The notes below the pieces were generated by a model, which was not told the DNA's origin, did not search any database, and worked only from the letters and a program-made list of their open reading frames with translations. Position numbers and translations under genes: made by a program. A DNA stretch of 64,000 bases from Chelydra serpentina (Eukaryota; Chordata; Testudines; Chelydridae), in NCBI GenBank assembly GCA_037349315.1, contig JBAIAC010000007.1:2604001-2668000 (forward strand), given 5' to 3'. Positions 45,330 to 57,465 of the stretch are shown piece after piece. How positions within the stretch are numbered: the first letter of the stretch is position 1; the number at the start of each line of letters is the position of its first letter.

Positions 45330-46019
45330 CGTAGCACTTGGGCTATGGCTCTAGGTATTATGCCCTTCACAGCTGGTGCATATAAAGCCCACTGCGATGA
45401 CTTTCTGCAGCACGGCAAATACCAATACATTTTCTCTCCTTGGCACTTACTTTTTTGGGTTCGCATCTACTGGAATTGTTCATGTCTAAAGAGGGGGAGC
45501 AGCATCACTTGGCATACAGTTAAGCAGTGTGATTCTACTGCAAGTGCTGCATTGTGGGATTGCAGAAAAATGGAGTGAGAAACATCTGATAAGCTATTGG
45601 TTCGTTTTCTGCAGAGGATCAGCTGGGCAATGAATGAAATGGTAGAGAAGTTATGCCTCAATCACTAGGCTAAAGGATACCACAGGCTGTCCCAGGGTTT
45701 TCAAGCCAAATCAGGGAGAAAAAGTTGCCCCTAAAATGAAAACAGTTAAAAGGAACTAAGCTACCTCCTGTCTACAGGGAGGGAGGGGGATTTCTGCCCT
45801 GAAATTCTTCAGCCTCGAGCCACCTTCTGCATATGGCTGGCGCCAGATCCAATAGTATAATCCAATAGTATAATCTGATGTCTGGTATACGAACAATGTG
45901 CTTTTTTTATAATATAGGTTAGTTTTTAAATATAGATTAATATTCCATAGTATATTTTGTGAAAGTAATTAAGTCTCACTATTCTGCTATTAAATCTTTG
46001 CTGAGAATTTAGGACTTCT
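45330..46019. other. DDHD1 intron, nothing recognised
   Basis: The open frame at 45345-45578 has no domain or splice context. Confidence 0.45.
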
Positions 46020-46030
46020 GTTACTGTTTT

Positions 46031-46285
46031 AGCGACAAAAAGTCCTGCGGCACCTTAAAGACTAACAGAGGTATTGGAGCATAAGCTTTCGTGGGTGAAT
46101 ACCCACTTCTTCGGATGACTGCAGTGGAAATGTCCAGGAGCAGGTATAAATATGCAGGGAAGAGTCAGGCTAGAGATAACGAGGTTAGTTCAATCAGGGA
46201 TGAGGATGAGGCCCTGTTCTAGCAGTTGAGGTGTGAACACCAAGGGAGGAGAAACTGCTTTTGTAGTTGGCTAGCCATTCATAAT
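46031..46285 (-). mobile_element. Penelope-like fragment lacking the family end, 11-bp TSD
   Basis: GTTACTGTTTT flanks both sides (46020-46030 and 46286-46296). On plus it begins AGCGACAAAAAGTCCTGCGGC, exactly where the short arm of the 43531 copy begins, and lacks the terminal CGTGTTAGTCT segment. It runs through the hairpin (core mutated to CCGAAGA in sense) to AGTTGGCTAGCCATTCATAAT. It is therefore the single-armed counterpart of the palindromic copies. Confidence 0.75.
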
Positions 46286-46296
46286 GTTACTGTTTT

Positions 46297-47451
46297 GTGA
46301 TAGCATCAGCAAATTTCTACAGTGCTCTCAATAAACAGTACAGCTATGAGTGATAATTAGAGGTCTAGTCTACCATCAGTTAGTATTAATGAGAGCTACA
46401 TATGAGCCTTGAGAGGATAAAAGACTGCTTATTGCAGCACACTATTATATCAATTGTAGCAGACGTATACAAAACATTTAATTAATTTATACACACAATG
46501 CACCACTTTCCCAACTAACTACTCATGGAAACACTGCCAAGCACAGGGCCACTTTCTGTAATTTCTGTCCAAAGTATTTTTAAATGTATATTTAAAAAAA
46601 GTTTAACAGTAAAGTTATTTTAATAAAAAATAAAAGCTAAAGCCCTATTTAATTAATTTATATTTTGAAGCCCCTGTGATTGCAGTCCTTGGTTTAATGG
46701 GAACTTGACAAATAGTGGCAAGCAAGGACAAAAACTAGAAAGTAAAGAATACAGAACTTTTGTTGTGCTGTACTTACCCAGAGCAACTGATTCTACTGCC
46801 TGTGGTAATTAGTTCAACAACAGAAATTTCAGCGGGGTGATCTTAAAAATGTGAAATGAGTTTGACTCACAACCCTGAGAAACATCAGCTCAATGTTCTC
46901 AGCCTGGTCATTAAAATACAGGGATTTCCCAGCACAAAAGCAACACACAGGATTTAATGCAACTGCAAACTACTCTGATAAAGTCCTGGATTGAGCCAGA
47001 ATGAAAAATGAAATATCTGATCTGTGAAAATGATGGTCCCTTCAGGGCAGAATTAAGGTAACTGGCTGACTTTTAGAGCCAGTTTAGATGAGGTCATCAG
47101 GTCTTTTCCTGGCCCATGGACAGAAAACTTTAGTTTCAAGTGATAGTTTCAGATACAATAAAAAGCCACCACATGAAATGAGGCAAAATGGGGATATGAC
47201 AAGAAATTTACCCATGAGTTTAGTTTTACACAGAATGCTGTGAATGGTACAATTTTTGTGATTCAGTAATAAATCCTAGAACCATCAAGCTACATTTAAA
47301 AAGGGGAAAAGCCACCAGAGCAAATAATTGCTAGTCACCATGCAAAATTACAGAATACACTAAACATTCATATTTATAGAAATCTGTTTCACAACCACAG
47401 TAATACAAATAAATAATAATGGTATGAACAACAGTCCAGGCAATATCTTAC
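46297..47451. other. DDHD1 intron, nothing recognised
   Basis: AT-rich. No supportable feature. Confidence 0.45.
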
Positions 47452-47625
47452 CCTCTTTCCCATCCACAGGTTTTGATACTTCCATATCAAAGTTCTCTTG
47501 CATTTGCTGGCCTCTGAAACAACTGAGATGTTCTTGTTCTATTAGATTACTTTCTTCTTCTTCTAATGGCTGCCATGTACCATCAATAAACCACTGCCCA
47601 CGCATTACAGGGATTTTATCCGTTT
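47452..47625 (-). CDS. DDHD1: DDHD1 exon: ETDKIPVMRGQWFIDGTW...VDGKE
   Basis: The 174-nt exon has acceptor GTTTGCTTTTTAG|AAACGG and donor AAAGAGG|GTAAGA, phase 1 on both sides. It encodes ETDKIPVMRGQWFIDGTW, QPLEEEESNLIEQEHLSCF and RGQQMQENFDMEVSKPVDGKE. The RGQWFIDGTWQPL stretch is the WWE-like N-terminal segment typical of PA-PLA1 proteins. The previous exon must supply a single G (for GAA) and was not found up to 64000, so the intron upstream exceeds 16 kb. It is the most 5' exon in the window. Confidence 0.92.
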
Positions 47626-50600
47626 CTAAAAAGCAAACAGGAGGTATTTAGTATTCAACATACCAGAAACTGGCACTATATAAGTAAAAGAATTCAAATT
47701 TTATTACATTTTGAGGACAATCTAACTTCACTGTTGGAATCCTTAATGTGGTAACTGCTGTTAACTTATTACTAAAAAGTTACTTTTCCTTTGGGGCCCA
47801 ATTCAATATTTTTTAAATGGTCCAATTTACAAGCTGGCAAGAAGCTGATTTTTAGGGATTTCTTCAGTATTGAGGCCAGAGATTCTATTAAAACATAAAA
47901 CTGCATTCTCACTAAGGGCCAAATTTTTAGTCTCACTCCAACCACTAAAACTGCATGAAACTATTTGTATTTATAGAATGAATAGCTGGGCATTCATCTT
48001 CCCAGTTTGCACACAAAATATCAGAGGCCTGTGCTGAAAGTTTGCACCCAAGTGTCTCCTTATAGTCAGTAGTGGCTGTTGCCCAACGTAAGTGGAGGAT
48101 CTGCAGGTAGCAATCTGCAACCCCTTCCCATCTGCAAGTTAATACTATGTTCAAAGTGAAAAACTGGCACACCGTAGTCAGGGTGTCACCATGAAGCCTT
48201 TCAGTGGAGGACAAGGGAGTTGATGGAGAAGTGGGAAGCAAAAAGTGCATCCTCACCCCCTTTCAAAATGAAGAGCTGGGACACTGTTACATAAAGGGCA
48301 CAGTAGGAGAACACAGTTTTTATCCCTTTGTGACCATTTTGCTGTTCTTTCCTAGTCCCAAATCATTCACCTCAAATCTCTCTTACCCTTTCATCACTCC
48401 TACACTCTCTCTCTTTCTGACACCTACACCTCCCGGCTCAGAACTCTTCCTCCTCCTACCTCACACCCATCAACATCAGGCACCTCACTCTCCCTCTGCT
48501 CAGAACGCGCCTTCTTCCCCCAACACGCACATGCTCGCTGGGAATGGAAAAGCAGGAACAAAAGCTGAATAGAGCATATTCTGCTTCTGCATGGCTGAAC
48601 TGATGTAGTACCACAAAAGCCTATATTCCTGGCTCTGTGCCTCCTCCTTTGGTGCCTTCTGTCTAATGTACTGCTGAGCCAGAAGTCCTTGGTGGAAGTC
48701 AGTTGTCCTGCAGTCTTGGGGTTTGAGCAGATCAAGCCTCACCAGAAGTCCCTCAGAGGAACCAGGTGAGCCACTGATTTCTTACAAAGGTAGGCTCCAA
48801 AGAGGGGAGCTAGGAAAAAAACTGGGGCATGCTTAGCATGTGTATATACAGCTAAACAAATTCAGATATGCTCTGTATGAATGGGAGCTGAGAACTCTAG
48901 ACAATGACAAGGAGAAGTTCTTTAGAAAGAGACTAACAAAGAATTTGGCTTCATTATTGAAAAGAGCCAGGCCCGCCTGGAAAGAGATTTTTTTGGGAGA
49001 ATGGAGAAAGCAGCTCTCCTCTGGACAGTCTGTCAACAGCTGGGGGAAATGAAAAGAAACAAATGGAGGCACAGACAAGGACTGTAAGGTTATCGCCATT
49101 AAGTTTATCCCTTTGTCATTTGGAGTTCTATTGTTGTAATGTTCTCTGCAGAACTTGTCCACATGAGAATAAGGCAGGTGTTCTATATTTTATTCTTTGT
49201 TTTTACCAGTATTTTCTCCTTTTTGTTTACAAGACACCCCTTAGTTTTTCTGAGCTTTCCGTCTAACAATACCACACACTGCATAGAGGTATAATCTTTT
49301 CAGGTTCATGGGAGAAGCAAGAGGGCTAGATCTCTCAAGCATTCTAATACAATTGTCATAGAGCGCATACTGTTTGCACTACATTGGAAAAGCTATTTGA
49401 AAGCCGTTTTCACAGGAGGTTCACCAGAGGGAGAAGCTGCTTCCAGAGCATCCTAAATGGCAACCACCTTTCTGTCTCCCTGTAGCAGGGAGCTGAGACA
49501 TAACGGGCGGGGAAGGAATGCAGCTACAGCCACTTTGGGAGCAGAGCTTCCACTGGTTCTGGAGTAGCTAGGTATAGCTGGGGGTGGATGGGTGGTGATC
49601 CTGGGGTGGTGAGGCAGTCAGGGTACTGGGGTGGCCTGCAGTGTCAGGAGTGTGTGGTGGATAGCTTGGCACAGCTGGGGAGCGCAAAGGGCCTGCAGCA
49701 GCTGGAGGATTACCGATCGGAGCTTGTTGCAGGTGGCCTGGAAGGAGCCTATGGCTAGTTAGCTTCCTTCACTTGGTGCTGCTGAAGAGGCAACAAGAGA
49801 GACCTCCTAAGCTGCCTGCAGAGTATGCATCCCAGAGTCCACTAGTGGCTAGAACTGCAGGCAGCCCTGTAAGGCAGCAACAACCCTTTAAGTCCCAATT
49901 CCTCACCACAGAGAGCTTCCCAAAACTCAGGCTCCAAACAATGCAGGCCGCTCTCACCCCCAGGTTCCCCTAGATGCTAGATATTTCCCTCCAGTCCCAG
50001 CAAATCCTAGCTAAACCCCTTCCAGGGCTCCCCAAAGACTCTCCAACATCTGATGCTCCCAAACGCTGCTCCCCTTCTCACCAGAGCCCAACTCTCTCTA
50101 CTGTCCATTCTGCCTCCCTGTGTCACCAGTTACGTATAGAGCACAGCTTGTGAGTCAAGGCAGGCAAGGTTGGCATGTCATTCAGAAAACAAAAGCAGCA
50201 GACAACTCAAAAAGGTTTAATCAAACTTATGGTTGCACAGCTCAGAACAGTTATTCTGTACAAGGATCAAAAGTTGTCTATGTCCAAGCTATTGGGGAGA
50301 GGGGGGGCGGAGGTTGGGATTTGTAAGGAATATGGGAGGTTTGGGATTTGTGAGGAATCTGGTTGTTTAACTACAGGAATATTAAATGTGGGGAAAACAG
50401 CAAAATTTCAAAAAACTTTTAAACATCTGCTCTGCAAAAGATAGTAAATATTTCATTTGACATGCAAAATTCAGTTGTCCTATGAAAAGTTATTGTGCCA
50501 AGTCTGGAGTCTAAATCCAGTCATTAAAGTGTGAAATACAGACATTTTTGGTCCTGTTTAAATACAAACTAACTATGGAGTCACCAACCACTACCTCCAT

Positions 50601-53374
50601 AATACAAGACTAGGGTGGGGAGCAAAAAGTGAATTTCAGCTAGTGGTGTCTCATAAAGCACTTATTCATTTTAAACTGTGCTGTATTCCCCTGTATTTTA
50701 CACCTGTCAGATATATGTTTCATGATGGAATTAATTTGTACACACCCAGTAAGGCTGCTCTTTGCACAAAGGAATGTGTGTGGTAAAACTGAATTCACAT
50801 GATGTGTGGGTGTTCACGAGGGAATACATTGTTGATGGAAGCCAAGATGCAACTATTCCATGCATAAATCTTTACAAGAAATTCTTCAGTTCTTCATTAA
50901 GTACTCTGATCAGATTACACTCCTTCCATAGCTTCTTAAAACTGTACGTGCTTTAAAGTTGTCATCAGAACAAGAGATTTCAAATTTTACATTACAGATT
51001 AAATGACGACTAAAATGCCTGCTTTCAATTGTTAAGGACCCCAAACTTTTCAACTGTAATTTTCCCTGCCCACAAATCTTCAAAACCTAAATTTTAAAAT
51101 AAAAAGTTTAACTTTATCATTTTCAAACCCTTCCTGACAGAATTTCTCTTGGTGGTGCTTTACTGCTGTAGGCTGTAACATTCAACAGCAGTACCCAGGC
51201 ATCTCCCCACCCCCAGACAATGTTAGTTAAGAAGGTTAGACTAGTTTTGAACAGCCAAAATCTGATTTTAAAAAGTTGTTAAGGTGGCTTAATATTGAAG
51301 GAAACCAACCCTAGTTCAGGTTCCATGTATGGAAAGGGCATGAGTTCATGTGAGAGGGTAATATTAAATAAACATCTATCTAAAATTGCGTACAGACCCG
51401 AAGATTCTTTTTTGGTAGAGTAGGATTGTTGACCATGATTAGAGTAATTTCATCCTGCCTCCCTAAAGTCCCAACGACGTTTCAAATGGAAGCAGTATTC
51501 TTCCTTTCTTCTTCTAAACTGCTATGCAATACAGCTGTACCCATACTACCCTGAGCTGTAACCTTTTCAGATTTCACAAGGTAAAATAAGGTCAGTACTT
51601 CAGTGAGAGACCTGGAAGGGAAATCGAGATGGTACAGGAAATCAGTCAGTAAGAGGCAGTCTTCCTTCCATGTCTGTAATGACATTATCCTACCATTGTA
51701 TTAGGGAACACTAACTTTCAGATGAGAAACAACCAACCTTGTGACCATTTATGATCACTGAATATTCCATGGGACTTCTCACAAGAGTAGGAATGTTTGG
51801 TAAAGCTCATATGAACAGTTTTTCATTAACATTTGTGTTTAATTTTCTTCACTGATATTACAGTAATGTATAGACATGGACTTTAGTCCTGGTCAAATTC
51901 TAGTATGGATTAGGATGTTCTGCTGACCTAAAAATCTCCCTGCACTTTCAGTTATACATCATAGTCTTCATTTCCTGCCTTTAAACTAGAGTGTAATAAA
52001 TGCTGGATACGGCTAATCAGTTGTCATGTTCTGCTCACAAAGAGACTGCATTTCAATAGTGAGTAGGGCAACTATATATCAGGGGTAAGTAATTACACTG
52101 GGTCAATTAGAGGACCAAAGGAGGTAGGGTTGGGAAAATATTACAGGACTTTTTTTTTTTGGGGTAGGCTCTAATGGTCTTGGGAGGAGGCTGTGACTCC
52201 ATGTCTTAGAGCTATGCTCTTGGCTCTGAATGCCAGAGTTCCTGAATTCAGAGCCCAGGGATGCTTTGGCAGCTGGGATACATCTAATTCTCCTTGATTT
52301 GTGTTATACAGTAGATCAGATTAGATTATCAAAATGTACCTGTCTTGCCTCAAAAATCTACGAAACGTCTAGAAATTGGTTTGCACTTAAAAATTAGGAT
52401 AGGCACAAAAAATTAAATAAAAAAAATTAGTTTCCACCAGTGTATGGTGAAATCCCAAAACTTCCATTTCAGCCTCATAATTGTTTCAAGTGAATTCTTC
52501 ATCTTAAGTTTTTGTGAATGTTAAAGCAAAATCAGTATAGTCATTTTGAGGTATCTAAGTGTGAAACGCACACACTTTCCCCTGATGTTTCAACTGAAAT
52601 TTTTGCCAAAGCATAATCAAGCCCAGCAGACACCTAAAAACCACCCTTCAAACAAAGTATACTTCATAGTCCTCACTACGGAACATTGCTGTTTCAAGAA
52701 AAATCAGTTCTTTCAACAGCCTAACCTGTGCACTCTATATAATGTATTTGAGGCTCCTCCTCCTAATTCCCTAAATTAAAGATGTGCTGTGATATTTGTT
52801 CCTTCTCTTCCCTTATACCTTTTAAAACAAGGATGGGGATGGGTGGGGAAATTAATGGTATTTTAATGCCAGTTTTTGAATTTAAGGTTGAGAAATCGAG
52901 CACTTAAAAGCTAGACAATTCTAAAAATTAAGGACGTGATTTTTAAAAGCACTCAAGTAACTTAGAAGCAAAGCCCAATTGTGCTCCTCAATCACTTAGA
53001 CACTTTTGAAAGTTCCAATCAGCAATTTCTACTATATTATCTGGATATGTTGCATGTACTGTACCTACATTTTAGCTCCGATTTCCTTGGAAAATTAAAC
53101 CCTTAACATGTTATTTAGTATCTAAACTTACATTATAAAATGAGCTAATTTTGTGGAAGAAATCTTCATTTCTGGAACTTCATGACTTTGATGCATTTAT
53201 GTCTCAGTCTTAACAGTGAATCAATGCTCTTTTTCTTTCACATTTACTGTTATACTCCTTTGCTTGCCATTGGTGAAGTTTTACTAATTTTGTTGCTTTG
53301 CTTTACTTTTTGTCCCCAAAATTTTGATTCATAGGGGGGTATTTTCCTTGACTTTCCCAATTTTTACACATATA
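47626..53374. other. Large DDHD1 intron stretch, little recognised
   Basis: Nearly 6 kb without a supportable gene or named repeat family. The part at 49430-50120 is more GC-rich (CAGCTGGGG-type text) and may be an unrecognised old repeat. The open frames (48204-48572, 48833-49162, 49769-49973 and others) have no domains and do not fit DDHD1 phase or content. Confidence 0.45.
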
Positions 53375-53382
53375 ATCTATAG

Positions 53383-53651
53383 CAGGGGTCTCAAACACAC
53401 GGCCCCCCATAGCGCCGACTCCACTGGCAGCCAAACTCCAAACATTACTGAGTGCTTATATTTTATTAAAACCCTTCTTTGCATTAGTTTTTAAAAAGTG
53501 AATACATTGACTTTTAATAGAATACTATATTACTCTTCATTTTTGACTATACTTTTGTATCATTGTATGAAAAGGTTTCAGTGATGCGGCCCTCGGGCCA
53601 ATTTACTAGTTCTCATGTGGCCCTCGTGGTGATTTGAGTTTGAGATCCCTG
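53383..53651. mobile_element. hAT miniature with 8-bp TSD
   Basis: Ends CAGGGGTCTCAAACACACGGC and GAGTTTGAGATCCCTG. ATCTATAG is duplicated (53375-53382 and 53652-53659). The interior is AT-rich, with GATGCGGCCCTCGGGCCAATT near the right end. The same end type occurs at 8840-9955 with a different interior. Confidence 0.9.
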
Positions 53652-53659
53652 ATCTATAG

Positions 53660-54250
53660 TTTGCAATGACTCAGGTGTGAAGATATCAATATGTTTGGCT
53701 GGTTATTTATTTGCACGGTGTGTATATAAAAGATCTTTAAAAATAAATTTCTATGTCAGAGATAACAAGAGGAAGAAAAAGGTGATGAACCAGAAAGTAT
53801 TTTGTTCTAATTATTCACATAAATTTTGTTAGTCTTAGAAAAAAACAGTTTAAGCGTGAGAAATTAAACTCCACAAAAAAATTACTCGAATTCATTCTTT
53901 GATAGACATTTTTTTCTGGAAGGAGTTGTAAGAACACTCACTGCAGGGAGTATGTTCATTTTAATGTAACAGTAAGACCCGCGCTTGATATATAGTTGTT
54001 TTTAAATCGTTACGCAAAGATCAATTTTTAAATCATACAGTCATAAACCAAAACCAAAGAGATGTGGCTGACTATGTAGGCAGGCATTCCTCGCAATTAG
54101 GACTGAATAAACCTGCCACCACAGAATTTAAAACAACAAAAAACAAAATATCAGCCATGAAACATCAAATTAGTGGTAGAATGATGAACAATGAATAGTT
54201 ATTATGAATGACGGGATAAAGGCCTATGGATACCAATCTGAATGGCTTAT
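53660..54250. other. DDHD1 intron, nothing recognised
   Basis: No feature supported. Confidence 0.45.
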
Positions 54251-54382
54251 AAGTCCTTTTGAAAGGAAAGGAAAACATGGTTTTTAAAACAGAATTTGTA
54301 TGTATTTTAAAACACCTTTTCCTTTCAAAAGGACTTACACACACACGTACTACAATGTGTGTGTGTGTGTGTGTGTGTGTAT
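54251..54382. repeat. Short inverted repeat beside a (TG)n tract
   Basis: AAGTCCTTTTGAAAGGAAA at 54251 and its reverse complement TTTCCTTTCAAAAGGACTT near 54318-54337 form arms of about 35 bp, with partial pairing of the AAAACATGGTTTTTAAAAC side. A (CA)n/(TG)n tract of about 12 TG units follows at 54355-54380. The open frames here are repeat artefacts. Confidence 0.65.
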
Positions 54383-54594
54383 TACATATTACAGCCACTG
54401 GAAGCTTGGGAGACTGCAACAGTCATTTCATCGTATAGAAACTCTACACTACAATTTAGGACAGGAATTGAATATTGCATCCAATTAAAACTGGACAAAG
54501 TCTGACCAAACTGCAATTCCTCTTCACTTCTCTCCTTCATACTGCTACCTGCACCTTGTGATTGGCACACTACAGTCACACTGATTAAAATACT

Positions 54595-56250
54595 ATACAA
54601 TTTGCTACTCCACTGGAAGCAAAAAACTGTTCCGCAAGATTTTAAGGATGGTCATTTTATCCAACTCTATAAACAAATTAAAAAAAGGAGACAGAAGTGA
54701 CTGTAATAACCACAGAGGTATCTCTCTTCTTAACATGGTGGAAAGAAATCTTAAGCTGTATTCTTTTACCTAGATTTCAAACTTTAGCTGAGAGAATCTA
54801 TACTGAGAGCCAATGTAGCTTCCGCTCAGGAAGGTCCACAATAGACATGGTCTTCTCTGTAAGACAACTTCAGGAAAAGTGCAGAGAAAAGCATATTCCA
54901 CTGTACATGGCATTTATAAATTTAACAAAAGCCTTTGACACAGTTAGCTGGTCAGGGCTTTACACTGTTTTGAAGAAGCCTGGTTGTCCACATATATTGC
55001 TAAACCTTGTGAAATCCTTACATGATGGCATGAAGGCAACTATAATGTATGAAAACCAAGAGTCAGACTCATTTAACATCAACAATGGAGTGAAGCAGGG
55101 TTGTGTACTGGCTCCTATATTGTTTAATATTTACTTCTCATTCCTGCTTGAACATGCGTTCCACGTTGCTCAAGAGGGTGTCTATCTTAGCACTAGACAT
55201 GATAGAGGTTTGTTTAAAATTGCAAGGGTCAGAGCTAAGACGAAGGTGAAGGAGATCATCATAAGGGACCTGTTGTTTGAAGATGATGCAGCCCTTTAGG
55301 CTCAAAGTATTGATGCCTTACAACATCTTAATACCAAGTTCTCCGATTCATGCAAAATCTTTGGGCTAGCAATAAGCTTGAAGAAAGACTACCAAGGCTC
55401 TTTGGAACCAGTTCCAGATATCACCTTAGATGGTATTCGTCTGGATGTTATTGACCAATTTTGGTACCTTGGCTCTACTGTTACCAGCAATGTAGATCTT
55501 GATGCTGAGCCCACTAGTAGAATCAGCAAAGCAGCCAGGAACTTTTGTCTTTTGCAAGACAGAGCCTAGAAGAATAACAAATCGTCAACTAGAGTGAAAA
55601 TCCATATTTAAGAGATGTTTTATCCACTCTTCTATGTGGCTCAGAAACATGGACGACTTATGCAAAGCATACCGAAAGACAAAATAGCTTTCATATCAGA
55701 TGCTTGCGTAAAATTCTTCGAATAAGATGGCAAGACAGGGTGACAAATGTGGAAGTGTTAAAATGTGCTGATGTGTCATTCATGGGAATGTTGATTAGTG
55801 AGAAGAGACTCAGGTGGCTTGGACATGTCAAGTGAATGCCGGATTACAGGATTCTGAAGAGTGTACTGTACTCTGAAGCACGTGAAGGGTCTAGAAAGAG
55901 AGGCAGACTTCTGCACAGATTTCGGGATGCTTGTAAAGATGATTTAGTATCCTTTGGAATCTCTGTGGATGATTGGGAAAGGAGTGCAGAATGCTGCTCT
56001 GGTTGGCGGAGTCAGGCTGTAGATGGATTGCAAAGTGAACTGAATCAAGCTTCATGATGACCAGCGTCAGAGGAGGAAAGAATCTACTGCTTGGATTCAG
56101 AGCACTGCTAGTGAGTGGGTGTGCCCTACCTGTAGATAGGACTGTCACTCGCATATCGGACTCAGCAGTCAAAGAACTCATTGGTGCATACACCATGCTC
56201 TGAAAAGAGCGATGGTGCCACTGAATCCACACTTGGAAGAGCATAAAAAC
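54595..56250 (+). pseudogene. Decayed non-LTR retrotransposon reverse transcriptase
   Basis: From about 54640 the residues VPQDFKDGHFIQLYKQ-like open the RT. The 54697-55299 frame carries ESQCSFRSGRSTIDMVFSVR, QLQEKCREKHIPLYMAF, LTKAFDTVSW, NNGVKQGCVLAPILFNIYF and DLLFEDDAAL. The usual YADD/FADD box is FEDD, with both Asp kept. A stop follows, and pieces at 55378-55569 (FWYLGSTVTSN) and 55836-56057 complete the C-terminus. The end reads W-x-C-P-T-C-x-R-x-C-H-S, a cysteine-rich tail. Several frameshifts show that it is dead. Confidence 0.8.
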
Positions 56251-56815
56251 ACACCTTACACACACAGGTTCTGAATAATAGTAGGGAATTAAGTACTTAG
56301 AAGTGAGACAACTACATAAGTTACTTCTGCAACCAGCAGTCTATGGATAGAATAAACATGTCTTAGAACCTCTTCCCTCATCAACCCTCTTCAAATCCAG
56401 GGAAGAGACCTGCATTCTTTCAAACAACAGAAGGCAGAGGCTAACTGAACCAGAAAAGGATGATTATTTGTCAAATGTCTAACATCGTGATTCACGAAAG
56501 GTACATAAGCATGTCTTTAACTTTAAGCATTGACTTCAATGGGACGTAAGCACAAGCATATCTTTAACTATAAGCGTAAGTGCCTTCCTCACTGGTAACC
56601 TAAAATGGGACTTTGTGAGCAAACTACACTACAGGGCAGAGTAGCAATAGACAACAGATTCATACTCTAAGTGAGAAGGTTTCTGAAACGTGAATGCCTT
56701 TTTAACGCCATTAAAAAAAATTTGAGATCCTCCATATGGAGACCAAAACCCTTCCTGAAACATTAATGAACAAGAAAATAAGAGAGTTGTGGCCTTTCTG
56801 TTCTCCTCTGTTTGC
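56251..56815. other. DDHD1 intron, nothing recognised
   Basis: A TTAAAAAAAATTTGAG run lies near 56712. No gene supported. Confidence 0.45.
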
Positions 56816-56819
56816 TTTT

Positions 56820-57245
56820 CTTTCCCCCTCTAGATTCTCTCCTCCCTCTTCTGACAAGGACGCAGACGTTTCTCATTTGCTTTCCTCCTCTAACCCTTCC
56901 ACTTGCTCCAGTCACCAAATCCTGATCCCCCTGGTATCAACTCTCATCTCCTCCCTTATCCATCTCCTTAGTCTCTTACTCTCCACTGGTTCTTCCCTTC
57001 ACCATATAAGCATGCTTTATTCGCTCCCATCTTAAAAACTCACTCTTACCCCCTTGTTTTTCCAACTATTGCCTCATCTCTTTCATCTCCAAGCTCACTG
57101 AATCCACTGTCTGCAATAACTGTCTGAGATTCCTCTCTTCTAGTACCATCCTAGAACCTCTTCAATCGGGTGTCAGCCTATTACACTCCACCAAAACAGC
57201 TCTTCTCAAAGTCTCTAATGACCTTTTCCTGCTAATGCTCAGAAC
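56820..57245 (+). pseudogene. L2-type LINE reverse transcriptase relic
   Basis: In broken plus frames, SSLIHLLSL-like and STGSSLHHISMLY-like text leads to LLPHLFHLQAH-like, then STVCNNCLRFLSSSTILEP and HSTKTALLKVSNDLFLL. This follows the 'FRPISLLPFLSKLLE...[26 protein letters not shown]' block of L2/Maui-like RTs. C-rich and heavily decayed. It is followed by an unrelated CR1/L3-like tail. Confidence 0.55.
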
Positions 57246-57254
57246 CAGTACTCT

Positions 57255-57465
57255 TTATTAGCCAAGACGGTCAGGGACACAATCCCATGCTCCGGGTTTC
57301 CCTAAACCGCCAAAAGCTGAGATTGAACAACAGGGGATGGATCACTTAAAATTACCCTGTTCTGTTCATTCTCCCTGAAGCATCTGACACTGGCCACTGT
57401 CAGACAGGATACTGGCCTAGATGGACCATTGGTATGACTCAGTATGGCCATTCTTATGATCCAAA
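57255..57465 (+). repeat. CR1/L3-like LINE 3' end
   Basis: TTGAACAACAGGGGATGGATC, CATCTGACACTGGCCACTGT, CAGACAGGATACTGGCCTAG, ATGGACCATTGGTATGACTC, AGTATGGCCATTCTTATGATC. This is a widespread reptile LINE tail ('gacaggatactgggctagatggacc...cagtatggccgttcttatg'). Confidence 0.65.

Noticed and set aside
3855..46285. Reading the 'GTGTTAGTCTGT...CACCTTAGAGACTAAC' repeats as the turtle tRNA-derived Pol III SINE
   Set aside because: The genuine turtle SINE has a tRNA-like head and a CR1-like tail, neither of which is here. The copies instead join to a Penelope-type protein end (LNKDWEWLGHY) and carry a hairpin and inverted arms.
48204..48572. Possible extra DDHD1 exon
   Set aside because: No similarity to DDHD1, and the flanking exons already join in frame without it.
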